A stretch of 64,000 bases of DNA from Hymenobacter aerilatus (GCF_022921095.1 NZ_CP095053.1:1840501-1904500), one strand, 5' to 3'; numbered from the stretch's first letter, positions 17,185 through 25,823 are shown. Program-made: numbers and translations. Notes: generated from the sequence alone by a model not told the origin.

Positions 17185-18651
17185 ATGGCTAAGCCAAACC
17201 CCACTCCCTCTCCTTCCCCCGAATCAAGGCGTAAATTCCTTCAGCAAAGCGCCGTGGCTGCCGCTAGTTTCATGATTGTACCCCGCTTTGTGCTGGGCGG
17301 CAAGGGCTACGTAGCGCCCAGCGACCGGCTGGTAGTGGCCGGCATTGGGGCAGGCGGCAAGGGTGAAAGCGATATCATGAACTTCTCGAAAAGTGGCAAG
17401 GCTGATATTGCGTACCTCTGCGACGTAGACGATCAGCGCGCTGCTAAAACGATTAAGTCGTTTCCAAAGGCCAAATATTACAAGGACTGGCGCAAGATGC
17501 TCGAGAAGGAGCACAAGCACATCGACGCCGTTTCGGTGTCTACCCCCGACCACAACCACGCCGCTCCAGCCCTGGCGGCCATGCAGCTGGGCAAGCACGT
17601 GTATGTGCAGAAACCGCTGACGCACGATATCTACGAGGCCCGCGTCCTCACCGATGCCGCCCGTAAGTACAAAGTGGTAACACAGATGGGCAACCAAGGC
17701 GCTTCCAACGACGGCGCCCGCCTGCTGCGCGAGTGGTACGATGCCGGCCTGCTCGGCGATGTGCACACCGTGTATTGCTGGACCGACCGCCCCGTGTGGC
17801 CCCAGGGCATTGCTTGGCCCGACAAAGCGGCTCCCGTGCCCTCTACCCTCGACTGGGACCTGTGGCTGGGCACGGCACCCAAAGAAAACTACATCGAAAA
17901 GCTGGTGCCCTTCAACTGGCGCGGCTGGTGGGAGTACGGCACCGGCGCCCTCGGCGACATGGGCTGCCACCTGGTAGAAGCGCCGTTCCGGGTGCTGGAC
18001 CTGACCTACCCCAAATCGGTGGCGGCCAGCGTGGGTAGCGTGTACGTGGATGAGTTTAAGCGCGGCTATTTTCCCAAGAGCTGCCCGCCCTCCAGCCACG
18101 TAATTCTGAAGTTCCCGAAAACCTCGAAAACCAAAGGCGACATCACCCTGCACTGGATGGACGGCGGCATTCAGCCCGAGCGCCCCGCCGAGCTAGGTCC
18201 CAACGAGGTGTTTGGCGACGGGGGCAACGGCATCCTGTTCATTGGCGACAAAGGCAAGATGATGGCCAGCACCTACGCCGAAAATCCGCGCCTGCTGCCT
18301 ACTTCGCTCACCGCCACTACCAAGGTGGCCGAGAAGTTTGCCCGCGTACCCGGTGGCGCTAACGGCCACTACGCCCAGTGGGTGGAGGCCGCTATTGCTG
18401 GCTACGGTAAAAAAGAGGTGAGTTCGCCCTTCGACATTGCCGGCCCGCTCACCGAAACGCTGCTGATTGCCAACCTGGCCGTGCGCGGCTACGACGTGCA
18501 AACGCCTAAAGCCGATGGCAAAGGCTTCAACTACCCCGGCCGCAACGTGGAGCTCCTCTGGGACCCCAAGCAGCTGAAAGTAACCAATCTGGATGTCGTG
18601 AATCAGTTTGTGAAGCGCGACTACCGCCAGGGCTGGAAGCTGGGTGCGTAA
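17185..18651 (+). CDS. Tat-exported Gfo/Idh/MocA family oxidoreductase
   Basis: NAD(P)-dependent oxidoreductase of 488 aa. The start is set at the ATG of MAKPNPTP, 29 codons into the longest ORF, because it places a Tat signal (SRRKFLQQSAVAAASF) near the N-terminus. The Rossmann domain has VVAGIGAGGKGESD and AYLCDVDD. The family EKP motif appears as QKP (YVQKPLTHD), with the catalytic Lys kept. Twin-arginine export implies cofactor loading and folding in the cytoplasm, then action in the periplasm, probably on sugars or cyclitols. The substrate is unknown. No partner genes are adjacent. A long hairpin terminator follows. Confidence 0.9.
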   Translation: MAKPNPTPSPSPESRRKFLQQSAVAAASFMIVPRFVLGGKGYVAPSDRLVVAGIGAGGKGESDIMNFSKSGKADIAYLCDVDDQRAAKTIKSFPKAKYYKDWRKMLEKEHKHIDAVSVSTPDHNHAAPALAAMQLGKHVYVQKPLTHDIYEARVLTDAARKYKVVTQMGNQGASNDGARLLREWYDAGLLGDVHTVYCWTDRPVWPQGIAWPDKAAPVPSTLDWDLWLGTAPKENYIEKLVPFNWRGWWEYGTGALGDMGCHLVEAPFRVLDLTYPKSVAASVGSVYVDEFKRGYFPKSCPPSSHVILKFPKTSKTKGDITLHWMDGGIQPERPAELGPNEVFGDGGNGILFIGDKGKMMASTYAENPRLLPTSLTATTKVAEKFARVPGGANGHYAQWVEAAIAGYGKKEVSSPFDIAGPLTETLLIANLAVRGYDVQTPKADGKGFNYPGRNVELLWDPKQLKVTNLDVVNQFVKRDYRQGWKLGA

Positions 18652-18664
18652 TCTACCATTCCTC

Positions 18665-18737
18665 GCTAACGGAGGAGTGACCAACAAAAAAGCCGGACCT
18701 ATGGTCCGGCTTTTTTGTTGGTCACTCCTCCGTTAGC
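18665..18737. terminator. Bidirectional terminator with 35-bp perfect arms
   Basis: Arms 18665-18699 and 18703-18737 are perfect reverse complements around a 3-base loop. The core is AAAAAAGCCGGACC / GGTCCGGCTTTTTT, so it can terminate both converging genes. The right arm runs through the stop codon and last codons of mtgA, which are therefore mirrored on the other side. Confidence 0.9.
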
Positions 18738-19468
18738 TCCTTCACGTACACCGACCCACGCAAGGACTGCATCCGGCGCACCACGCGCTGTTGCTTGGCG
18801 CGGGCTTGGGGGCCGGGGTTGCTGGCCCGAAAACGGAGCGGATTGGGTAGCACGCCCGCCAGCAGCGCCGCCTCGGCCTGCGTGAGTTTGCTGGCCGATT
18901 TGTGGAAATATTGCTGTGAGGCAGCTTCTACCCCAAACATACAGTCGCCCATCTCGGCCACGCTCATATACATCTCCATAATGCGGCGCTTGTTCCAGAG
19001 CACCTCAATCAGCACCGTGAAGTAGGCCTCGGCTGCTTTGCGTATGTAGCTGCGGCCGTGCCACAGAAACACGTTTTTGGCCACCTGCTGCGAGATGGTG
19101 CTACCCCCTACCAGCTTGCTACCCCCTTGCCAGTTGTGCCGGGCGGCCTGCCACATTGCGCCGCCATCAAAGCCATGGTGCACCAGAAAGCGTTGGTCCT
19201 CGGCGGCCACCAGGGCCAGGGGCACGTTGGGGGATACTTCGTCCAGCGTCCGAAACGTGTACCGAATCTGCCGGTCGCCCTCGGGGCGGATGCCGTAGTA
19301 GCCGCGGCCAGTGGGCGGGTGCGCACGGCGCTCCAGCATAATCCAAGTGGCAGGCGGTGCCACCCAGCGGTATACCAGCACCCAGGCTACCGAGGTCAGA
19401 AACAACGCCGCTGCTATTTGCAGCACGATGCGCCCTGTGCGGCGCGCTACTTCTTTATAATCCGCCAC
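18722..19468 (-). CDS. mtgA: Monofunctional biosynthetic peptidoglycan transglycosylase
   Basis: Glycosyltransferase family 51 enzyme of 248 aa that polymerises lipid II into glycan strands at the periplasmic face of the inner membrane. One transmembrane anchor lies at about 14-34. The catalytic Glu is in VAAEDQRFLVHHGFD (near residue 85). The GGSTISQQVAKN block follows, and the second conserved Glu lies in YMSVAEMGDCMFGVEAAS. The start is GTG. It has no transpeptidase domain, as expected for MtgA. Its last codons form part of a 35-bp perfect hairpin shared with the converging oxidoreductase gene. Confidence 0.94.
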   Translation of the reverse strand: MADYKEVARRTGRIVLQIAAALFLTSVAWVLVYRWVAPPATWIMLERRAHPPTGRGYYGIRPEGDRQIRYTFRTLDEVSPNVPLALVAAEDQRFLVHHGFDGGAMWQAARHNWQGGSKLVGGSTISQQVAKNVFLWHGRSYIRKAAEAYFTVLIEVLWNKRRIMEMYMSVAEMGDCMFGVEAASQQYFHKSASKLTQAEAALLAGVLPNPLRFRASNPGPQARAKQQRVVRRMQSLRGSVYVKELTEE

Positions 19469-19599
19469 TACCGACGAGAATTCCGTTTAATGCCTACCAG
19501 TGCCCACCGGACACCAGCGCAAAAGTAGACGATTTGCGTTGCCGATGGCCGCTGTTTTCAATTTTCCGGTACCTTTCGGCTCTTATCTTCCCTGCTCCT

Positions 19600-20235
19600 A
19601 TGGCGCGCTTGTTGGCCTTGTTTCCGCTGAACCTAGTAGTTTTTCCGGGGGAAAAACTGAACCTGCACATTTTTGAGCCCCGCTACCGGCAACTAGTACG
19701 CGACTGCATTCAGGAGGGTATCACCTTTGGTATTCCGCCCTACCTCAACAACAGCGTGGGCCAACTAGGTACTGAGGTGAAGCTGCTGGAGGTGGAGAAA
19801 GTATATCCCTCGGGCGAAATGGATATTCGCACGCAGGGGGTGGGGGTGTTTCGCATCCGGGAGTTTTATCGCCAGGCTCCCGATAAGTTGTATGCGGCGG
19901 GCAAGGTAGAAGACATTCAGGACGATGCCGTGGGCGACCCCACTCTGCAGGCACGCATTACCGAGCAGGTGCGCCGCCTCTACGACATACTGGGCTTGCG
20001 CAAGCTCCTGCTCGACCTCCCCACCGACTACCGCATTTTTGATGTGGCCCACCACTTGGGCATGAGCCAGACCCAGGAATACCAGCTGCTGGCCGCCACC
20101 AGCGAGCTGGAGCGCCAGGAGCTGGTGCGCGAGCACCTCGACCAGACCCTACCTGTGCTCATGGAAACCGAGCGCCTGAAAGACCGCGCCCGGCTGAACG
20201 GCCACTTCAAAAACCTCACGCCGCCTAACTTTTAA
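19600..20235 (+). CDS. LON substrate-binding domain protein
   Basis: Cytosolic protein of 211 aa made of a Lon N-terminal (LAN/PUA-like) domain without ATPase or protease parts. FPLNLVVFPGEKLNLHIFEPRYRQLV at the N-terminus is the family signature. A helical tail (about 130-205) has DLPTDYRIFDVAHHLGMSQTQEYQLL. The start is set at MARLLALFP (19600): the longest ORF begins inside mtgA on the other strand, and its extra 81 codons show no family similarity. Function is unknown; it may help recognise unfolded substrates. It is divergent from mtgA. Confidence 0.9.
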   Translation: MARLLALFPLNLVVFPGEKLNLHIFEPRYRQLVRDCIQEGITFGIPPYLNNSVGQLGTEVKLLEVEKVYPSGEMDIRTQGVGVFRIREFYRQAPDKLYAAGKVEDIQDDAVGDPTLQARITEQVRRLYDILGLRKLLLDLPTDYRIFDVAHHLGMSQTQEYQLLAATSELERQELVREHLDQTLPVLMETERLKDRARLNGHFKNLTPPNF

Positions 20236-20367
20236 GCATAGATGGTGCAGATTCTGCCCTTCCTCCCTACTAGCTGAGGACAGGGGGGTAGCAGCATCGG
20301 GGGTAGCAAGGCGCAAAATGTTGCGGCCCTACCTCCTACTTGGTGGCGCTATTTGCGTACCCCTAGT

Positions 20368-21636
20368 ATGTCTTTTACTCTTGTTGTATTGTATGCGCTA
20401 ATTGGCCTGGCTGGGGCAACGGCCATCTGGCTACTACACCGATACGGGCAGGAGCGCCGCTACCGGCGGCAGCCTTACGTAGCCCCGGCTGCCCGTGCGG
20501 GGGCCGCGGCCCCTACCCCCGCCGAAGCCCCGGCGTACAGCATTGCCCTGGTAGGCGACTTGGGAGCTGTGGCTACCAATGGCCGCGACCCGGTGATGAA
20601 CCTGCTGCAAGACTGGCAACAGCAAACCGGCTCGGCCGGCACCGTCGTGATTTTAGGCGACAATATCTACCCCACTGGTCTGCCGGCCCCTACCCATCCT
20701 GGCCGTGCCGATGCTGAGCATCGCCTCAATGCCCAGCTAGACGCCCTGCGGACTTTTAAGGGCCAGGTGGTATTCCTTAGCGGCAACCACGATTGGAACA
20801 AAGGCCGCCGCGACGGCTACGAATACGTGCTGCGCCAAGAGGCCTATGTGCGCGACCACCTGCCTACGGCACACTACCTGCCACCCCGCGGTTGCCCCGG
20901 CCCCGTTACACTACAACTGCCTAACAATATCTTGCTGGTCGTGCTGAATACGCAGTGGTGGGTGCAGCACGGTACACGCCCTTTAGGCAACGCGTACGGA
21001 TGCACAGCCGCTACCAGTCGGGAGCCGTTTGAGCAGCTGCGCCAAGTGTTGGCTGCCAACCAACACCAGCGCATTGTAGTAGCTGGGCACCACCCATTGT
21101 ATTCCAATGCTATGCACGGCGGCCAGTTCACCACCAAGCAGCACGTGTTTCCGTTGCTGGCGGTGAACAAAAAGGCCTACCTACCCCTACCCATTATAGG
21201 GTCGTTGTTTCCGGCGTACCGGCGGGTGGTAGGCGCGGCCGAGGATATGGCCCACCCACGCTACCGCGCTATGCGCCGACGCCTGCTGCGGGTGCTACGC
21301 GACTTTCCCAACATCGTCTATGCTGCCGGTCACGACCACAACCTCCAGTACTTTCAGCGGCGCGGCGGGCACTACTTGGTGAGTGGTTCGGGCAGCAAAA
21401 CGGCTTTCGTGCAAAAAGGTGGCAAGGCTACTTTCACACACGAGCACAAAGGTTTTTTTGTGCTGGAATTTTATGCCAACGGCGAAGCGTGGCTACGCAC
21501 CCTAGAACCCGGCAACGCTACGGGTAGCACCCGCACCGCCGAGCCTTTCCGCCACTGCCTGTATACGGCTGCTGCAAACGAGGCCACAGCCCCTACCCCT
21601 GCTGCGGCGTCAGCACACGCAGGCTCTGCGGGCTGA
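20368..21636 (+). CDS. Membrane-anchored metallophosphoesterase
   Basis: Calcineurin-like phosphoesterase of 422 aa. An N-terminal transmembrane segment (about 3-22) is followed by an Ala/Pro-rich linker. Metal-binding motifs are LVGDLGAV (D-x-G), ILGDNIYPTG (GDxx), FLSGNHDWNKG (GNHD), VAGHHPLYSN and AAGHDHNLQYF (GHDH). The order is that of purple acid phosphatase/MPP proteins. The start is the ATG at 20368 (MSFTLVVLYALIG) rather than the TTG five codons upstream. It is likely to act outside the cytoplasmic membrane. Its 3' end overlaps the convergent lipid kinase gene by 44 bp. Confidence 0.9.
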   Translation: MSFTLVVLYALIGLAGATAIWLLHRYGQERRYRRQPYVAPAARAGAAAPTPAEAPAYSIALVGDLGAVATNGRDPVMNLLQDWQQQTGSAGTVVILGDNIYPTGLPAPTHPGRADAEHRLNAQLDALRTFKGQVVFLSGNHDWNKGRRDGYEYVLRQEAYVRDHLPTAHYLPPRGCPGPVTLQLPNNILLVVLNTQWWVQHGTRPLGNAYGCTAATSREPFEQLRQVLAANQHQRIVVAGHHPLYSNAMHGGQFTTKQHVFPLLAVNKKAYLPLPIIGSLFPAYRRVVGAAEDMAHPRYRAMRRRLLRVLRDFPNIVYAAGHDHNLQYFQRRGGHYLVSGSGSKTAFVQKGGKATFTHEHKGFFVLEFYANGEAWLRTLEPGNATGSTRTAEPFRHCLYTAAANEATAPTPAAASAHAGSAG

Positions 21637-22492
21637 TTTCAACGGTGATGGGCAACTCTAGTTCCAGCGGCTCCCCATCTACCTGCACCAACGCCTTTTC
21701 CTGCCCCGGTACGCTAATAGTCGCCCGGTGGCACGATAACCGTTGGGTGTAGTCCGATTCATCGAAAGCCTCGGTATAGAGACGGTAGAGCAGGCCCGGC
21801 GCAGCTCCGGCCGGAAAAGGTGCAACCAAGCAGATTTCAAATTGCCCGTCGTCCAGGCGGCTATTGGGGTTGATAACCACATTGCTGCCGAACGTATTGG
21901 CATTGGCAATGGTCAGCATAAAGGCCTCCGTTTCTAGTGTTTCTTGGTCGGTTTCGATGCGGTAGCACAGCGGCTCATAGTCACCGTACTCGGCCAGCGC
22001 GATGCGCACGTAGGCGCCCGGCCCGCGCGTGTCGCCGTCGCAGAACTTTTTCACTACCAATGCATTAAAGCCTAGGTCGGCTAAGTGAGCAGAGAAGTGG
22101 CCGTTCAAGCGTAGCGTATCAATGGCCCGCACCTCGTGGTCCCAGATCAGCTCTAATGCTTCGTCGGTATCCTGCGGGATACCAAGGTCTTTTGACAGGC
22201 CATTGCCGGAGCCCATGGGTAGGATGCCCAGGATGGCATTAGTCGTCAACAAGGCTTCGCTGACCAGCTTCACGGTGCCATCGCCGCCCACGGCGAATAC
22301 GGCGTCGTAGGGCTGCCCAGCCAGATGCTGGGTTAGCTTCTGCAAGTCATTCTCGCCGGTGGTGTGCCAGAAGGCAGCCGTGCGGCCGTGCTCAGTGCAA
22401 GTGACACGCACGGTAGTTTCCAACTCGTCTTTGTCGGTATCGCCGGAAACGGGGTTCAGTACAAATAGTAGGTGGCGCAGTAACTCAGCCAT
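21593..22492 (-). CDS. Diacylglycerol/lipid kinase family protein (YegS/BmrU-like)
   Basis: Soluble kinase of 299 aa with the DAGK catalytic domain. FVLNPVSG at residues 10-17 and the nucleotide-binding G69-G70-D71-G72-T73 (VFAVGGDGTVKLVSEAL) are the family signatures. LGILPMGSGNGLSKDLG provides the second conserved block. The C-terminal sheet has the HFSAHLADLGFNALV and QVDGEPL motifs. It is expected to phosphorylate a membrane lipid using ATP. It lies 8 bases downstream of the M48 protease gene on the same strand, so the two are probably co-transcribed. Its last 44 bp overlap the converging phosphoesterase gene. Confidence 0.93.
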   Translation of the reverse strand: MAELLRHLLFVLNPVSGDTDKDELETTVRVTCTEHGRTAAFWHTTGENDLQKLTQHLAGQPYDAVFAVGGDGTVKLVSEALLTTNAILGILPMGSGNGLSKDLGIPQDTDEALELIWDHEVRAIDTLRLNGHFSAHLADLGFNALVVKKFCDGDTRGPGAYVRIALAEYGDYEPLCYRIETDQETLETEAFMLTIANANTFGSNVVINPNSRLDDGQFEICLVAPFPAGAAPGLLYRLYTEAFDESDYTQRLSCHRATISVPGQEKALVQVDGEPLELELPITVEISPQSLRVLTPQQG

Positions 22493-22500
22493 GACGAGGA

Positions 22501-23310
22501 CTATTGCTTCAGGTTAGAAGGCACGCCTTGCGGAAACTCGGCCGCAATTTCTTCCTGCAAGCGCCCAATGCGGTTGCTAGGGTTGGGGTGCGTGCTCAAG
22601 AACTCGGGCGGGTTGCTCCCCCCGGCTTTCTGATCCAGAATTTCCATCACTTTAATCATGGAGCGTGGATCGTAACCAGCCTGGGGCGTGAAGTCGACGG
22701 CCAGCTTATCAGCTTCCAATTCGTCGTCGCGGCCGTAGCGCAGGGTCAGCAGCTTGGAAATAGCGGCGGCTACGGCTCCACCAGCGGCCGTAGCCGGACG
22801 GTCGGGGTCGTATGCAGCAATGGCGGCGGCCCCGCTTAGTCCTTGCGTGAGTTTGGCTTTGGCTACTTGTTCGGCCGAGTGCCGGCCTACCACGTGCCCT
22901 ACCTCGTGGGCCAGCACGCCAGCTAGCTCACCTTCGGAAGTCAAACTGCGCAACAGGCCTTCGGTGATAAACACTTGCCCGCCAGGTAGGGCAAACGCGT
23001 TGATGGTTTTGGGGTCAGCCAGCAGGTGAAACTGAAACTTGTAGGGCGTTTGGCCAGCCTTGGTGCTGCTGATAATCTTCTCGCCCACGCGCTCCACTAC
23101 AGCCCGCGCCTGCGCATCCTGCGACAGGCCGCCGTACTGCTGGGCCATTTGGGGCGCGGCTTGCAGACCCAGGGCAATTTCCTCGTCGGTGGTCATGGCC
23201 ACGTGTTGCGTTTCGCCGGTCACCTCGTTGGTGGTGGAGTTGCAGTAATAGGTAATGAATGCGGATAAGGCCAGCACGGCGGCCACCACATAGCGCAAAA
23301 GTCCTCTCAT
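22501..23310 (-). CDS. M48 family metalloprotease
   Basis: Zinc protease of 269 aa. The start is set at MRGLLRYVV (23310), which gives a proper signal anchor; the longer ORF adds 30 residues without family character. The HExxH motif is H135-E136-V-G-H139 (GVLAHEVGHVVGRH). The third ligand is the Glu of DELEADKLAVDF near residue 207. FALPGGQVFITEGLL is typical of BepA/LoiP-like periplasmic M48 proteins. Cys23 (FITYYC) could be lipidated but the lipobox is poor. A role in outer membrane protein quality control is known for relatives. It precedes the lipid kinase by 8 bases. Confidence 0.92.
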   Translation of the reverse strand: MRGLLRYVVAAVLALSAFITYYCNSTTNEVTGETQHVAMTTDEEIALGLQAAPQMAQQYGGLSQDAQARAVVERVGEKIISSTKAGQTPYKFQFHLLADPKTINAFALPGGQVFITEGLLRSLTSEGELAGVLAHEVGHVVGRHSAEQVAKAKLTQGLSGAAAIAAYDPDRPATAAGGAVAAAISKLLTLRYGRDDELEADKLAVDFTPQAGYDPRSMIKVMEILDQKAGGSNPPEFLSTHPNPSNRIGRLQEEIAAEFPQGVPSNLKQ

Positions 23311-23487
23311 GGTGCAGGGTAGTAAAAGGGAGTGAGCGGGCCGATTGGTGGGCCCGGTTGCGCTTAGTAACGGCGGCCGGCACGCAGGGTTACTTCCCAC
23401 TATATAGCCAAATTCTGTTTGTTCACGTATCAGGGCAAAGCAGACTCTCCCGTCTTCCTATTTTCCCATTTTTAGCCCTCCTCTCTT

Positions 23488-23682
23488 ATGAATCAGAAAC
23501 GCACGTTCGGCACCATCCTCACGGTTCTAGGTATCGTTGGTATCATCATTGGCGCCATGGGTTTTCTCGGCGTTGGTGGCATCGGCTTAGGCAAAATGAA
23601 CTCCTTTGTTCCTTTCCTGGTCGGCCTGATTTTCTTCTTTGCTGGCATCAACCTAGTGAAAACAACCAGCGACCGGGCCTAA
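23488..23682 (+). CDS. Small two-helix membrane protein
   Basis: Protein of 64 aa with two transmembrane segments (about 7-28 and 38-57) joined by a Gly-rich turn (GVGGIGLGKMN). It starts with MNQKRTFGTIL, suggesting an N-in topology. No family with known function is recognised. It is monocistronic, between the divergent M48 gene and a hairpin terminator, and its codon use matches its neighbours, so I take it as real. Confidence 0.75.
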   Translation: MNQKRTFGTILTVLGIVGIIIGAMGFLGVGGIGLGKMNSFVPFLVGLIFFFAGINLVKTTSDRA

Positions 23683-23700
23683 CTACCCATGCGCTACCAA

Positions 23701-23742
23701 ACAGCAACGCCCCACAGCTCATGAGCCGCGGGGCGTTGCTGT
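23701..23742. terminator. Hairpin terminator between converging genes
   Basis: Arms of 13 bases (ACAGCAACGCCCC at 23701-23713 and GGGGCGTTGCTGT at 23730-23742) pair perfectly. There is no strong T-run on either side. Confidence 0.65.
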
Positions 23743-23758
23743 TACTTCTAAAATGCTA

Positions 23759-24559
23759 TTACTGGCCGGCCACTATCTTGGGGGTGCCACCAAAGGCCAG
23801 CACGGCGGGCTCCAGGTTTAGCCACGAGGAGGCGTAACTAGCCTGGGCAGGACCGTGCGCGTACACCACAGAGCCGTTTTTAATGGCGTGAATAATAGAT
23901 GATGACTCGCCTACAGGTAGGGCCGGGCAGCCCTGGCTACGACCCAGGCGGCCGTTTTGCCGAATGAAGTCTTCGCTTACGTAGCGTGCACCGTGTACGA
24001 CCACGGCTCGGTCGTAGGCATTGGTATTATACTCAGTATCGAGGCCGTGCAGCTTCAGCGACAGGCCGTGCTTGCCCTGGTAGGTGTGGCCGGTGCGGTA
24101 GAAGCCCAGGCTACTCATTTCGGACCCCTCGCGGTTGGAGAAGGTCTGTGCGAATTCCTCGCCGGTATTTTTGCCGTGTGCCACATACGTGCGGAACAGC
24201 AAGCGCTGCTTTTCCAGATCAATCACCCAAAACCGCTGCGCCTTGCTCGACTGGCTGAAATCGATAACCGTGAGGACGTGCTGATCGGCGGCAACCTTAC
24301 CCTGTTGGCGCAGATTGTAGAAACCAATCAGTGCCTCGCGGTACACCAGCACGGGTAGGCCCGATGTCACCAGGCCGCTCTGGGCATAGCTTTGCAGAAT
24401 GTGCTGCTCAAAAGCAGCCGTAGCGAGTGCCCGCGAAGCTGGCGCATCAACCGCCACAGCAGTGGGAGCCGGCGGGGCCGCTACGGGCGCGTTGTTGGTG
24501 GGCAGAAAGGAGAGAACGGACAAAAGCAGGCTGGCGCCAACAGTCGGCAAGTAGGGCAT
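23759..24559 (-). CDS. Murein L,D-transpeptidase catalytic-domain protein (YkuD_2-like)
   Basis: Exported protein of 266 aa. A signal peptide (1-20) is followed by a Pro/Ala-rich segment (about 24-43). The catalytic region reads VVVHGARYVSED with H189 and GRLGRSQGCPALP with nucleophile C211, the HxnSxGC pattern of the YkuD superfamily. FRTYVAHGKNTG and FYRTGHTYQGKHGLSL are typical of the YkuD_2 group common in Bacteroidota. By family it could cross-link or modify peptidoglycan with an L,D-specific linkage; activity of this subgroup is less well documented. It has its own divergent promoter region upstream. Confidence 0.9.
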   Translation of the reverse strand: MPYLPTVGASLLLSVLSFLPTNNAPVAAPPAPTAVAVDAPASRALATAAFEQHILQSYAQSGLVTSGLPVLVYREALIGFYNLRQQGKVAADQHVLTVIDFSQSSKAQRFWVIDLEKQRLLFRTYVAHGKNTGEEFAQTFSNREGSEMSSLGFYRTGHTYQGKHGLSLKLHGLDTEYNTNAYDRAVVVHGARYVSEDFIRQNGRLGRSQGCPALPVGESSSIIHAIKNGSVVYAHGPAQASYASSWLNLEPAVLAFGGTPKIVAGQ

Positions 24560-24753
24560 AGGCTGAGAGTAGTCGAAACAGAGTAATTCGGTACGCGAGG
24601 GGCTATTCCATAGAACTGGCTTGCCAAATTTAACAGAAATACCCGAACTCTATGCGCCACCTTGCCGTAGCCGGCCGATGAAATCTGCGTTACTTTGCGT
24701 CTTTCCGGAGTAGCTGCGGCCTCTTCTCTGCCTAATTTTTTATTCTCTTTCGT

Positions 24754-25140
24754 ATGTTTCCTACCCTCCGCCGTCTGTCTGCCGCTGCCGTGTGCTTGCT
24801 GTTGGTGAGTGCCTGCGGACACGATTTGCGCGCTATTCCCGACTTTGATGCGGCGGCGTGGCGGCAGGATGCCTATGCCTGCCGCAACCAGCGAGCGGCC
24901 CTACTCCCTACCCTACTCAAGCACCGCAACCTGCTCTACGACACGCGTACCGGCGCCATCGACGCCCTGCTGGGCCACCCCGATGAAAACGAGTTGAGCG
25001 AGCAGACCGAAAAAATATACATCTATTACGTAGTGCCTGGTGCCCAGTGCGAGCCACGCCACCCCCGCTCTGCAGCCAGCAAGCTGCGCCTGCGCTTCAG
25101 CCCTACTGGCATCGTGAGCGAGATACTCTATCAGCCGTAA
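24754..25140 (+). CDS. Small lipoprotein, possibly BamE/SmpA-like fold
   Basis: Protein of 128 aa with a signal peptide ending in the lipobox LLLVSAC (Cys21). The mature part starts with DFDAAAWRQDAYACRNQRAAL. It then shows helix-strand elements (AIDALLGHPDENEL, IYIYYVVPGAQC, LRLRFSPTGIVSEILY). The GxP turn followed by a closing strand with sTGIV resembles BamE/SmpA proteins, but similarity is weak and I treat it as a hypothesis. Two extra Cys could form a disulfide. It is monocistronic with a hairpin after the stop. Confidence 0.7.
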   Translation: MFPTLRRLSAAAVCLLLVSACGHDLRAIPDFDAAAWRQDAYACRNQRAALLPTLLKHRNLLYDTRTGAIDALLGHPDENELSEQTEKIYIYYVVPGAQCEPRHPRSAASKLRLRFSPTGIVSEILYQP

Positions 25141-25162
25141 CCACGCCTACCCTCTACCACCA

Positions 25163-25202
25163 ACGAAGCGCGGCCGCACCTATGGGTGCGGCCGCGCTTC
25201 GT
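25163..25202. terminator. Perfect 18-bp hairpin between converging genes
   Basis: Arms 25163-25180 and 25185-25202 (ACGAAGCGCGGCCGCACC and its complement) pair perfectly around TATG. There is no T-run, so it may stop transcription by another route or protect mRNA 3' ends. Confidence 0.7.
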
Positions 25203-25234
25203 GTGTTATATCATAGCATAGTGCAGGCAATAGC

Positions 25235-25639
25235 CTACCCTATTCCGCCCATGCTAGGGTCGCGCTTGGGCTGCGCATCTTTTTTCTGCTCTTCGCGCAG
25301 AGCCATTAGTTGTGTTGGTGAGAGAATACGGCCGCACTCCGCTTCGTACTGCGACTGCAGCTCTAGCATTTGGGCTTGCTGCTGCGCCACATTGTCGCGG
25401 GTTTGCCACTGAATTTCATCGAGGCGGGTGAGCTTGACGCGGTTTGCCTCACGCAAGCGTACATACTGGCTTTCGTTGAGGTGCAGCGTAGTTACCATAG
25501 CCCGCGTTAGGGTTTCTACCCGCTCGGTAGGTATTTCGTTGGTGCCAGGTAACTCAGCCAGCAAGCTTTGCTGCTTTTGTGCTACAGCAGATCCTGCCAA
25601 GGCAACTGTGAAGAAAAGTGCAAAAAAGACCGTTTTCAT
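25235..25639 (-). CDS. Small exported helical protein, QYLKLKQLN-like family, paralog 1
   Basis: Protein of 134 aa. The start is set at MKTVFFALFF (25639), which gives a clean signal peptide (to about SAVAQ). The mature part is helical: TLTRAMVTTLHLNESQYVRLREANRVKLTRLDEIQ, then a QxxxLELQSQYEAECGRIL helix with SPTQLMALREEQ. It shares layout with the proteins at 49361 and 50047: a first helix ending in L-N/D-E-x-Q-Y-x-x-L/V and a second with YExE-x-x-I/L-x-x-P-x-Q. The pattern recalls Spy/CpxP-like LTxxQ proteins; a chaperone or metal-stress role would be speculation. Confidence 0.7.
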   Translation of the reverse strand: MKTVFFALFFTVALAGSAVAQKQQSLLAELPGTNEIPTERVETLTRAMVTTLHLNESQYVRLREANRVKLTRLDEIQWQTRDNVAQQQAQMLELQSQYEAECGRILSPTQLMALREEQKKDAQPKRDPSMGGIG

Positions 25640-25823
25640 CGGTTTTGAAGGAGAAAATGCTATTTGCAATACCTGCTGTTCTAGTGAAGTGGATCTAGTT
25701 ACTTTGGCCTAACCCGCTTTCTATAATACAAATGTATATTGCTTTAATTAAACAACAATGCTTGTATCGTCTTTTTTTTATAAAATGTTACGGATACATC
25801 CAATTTTATTTAATAAACATAAA

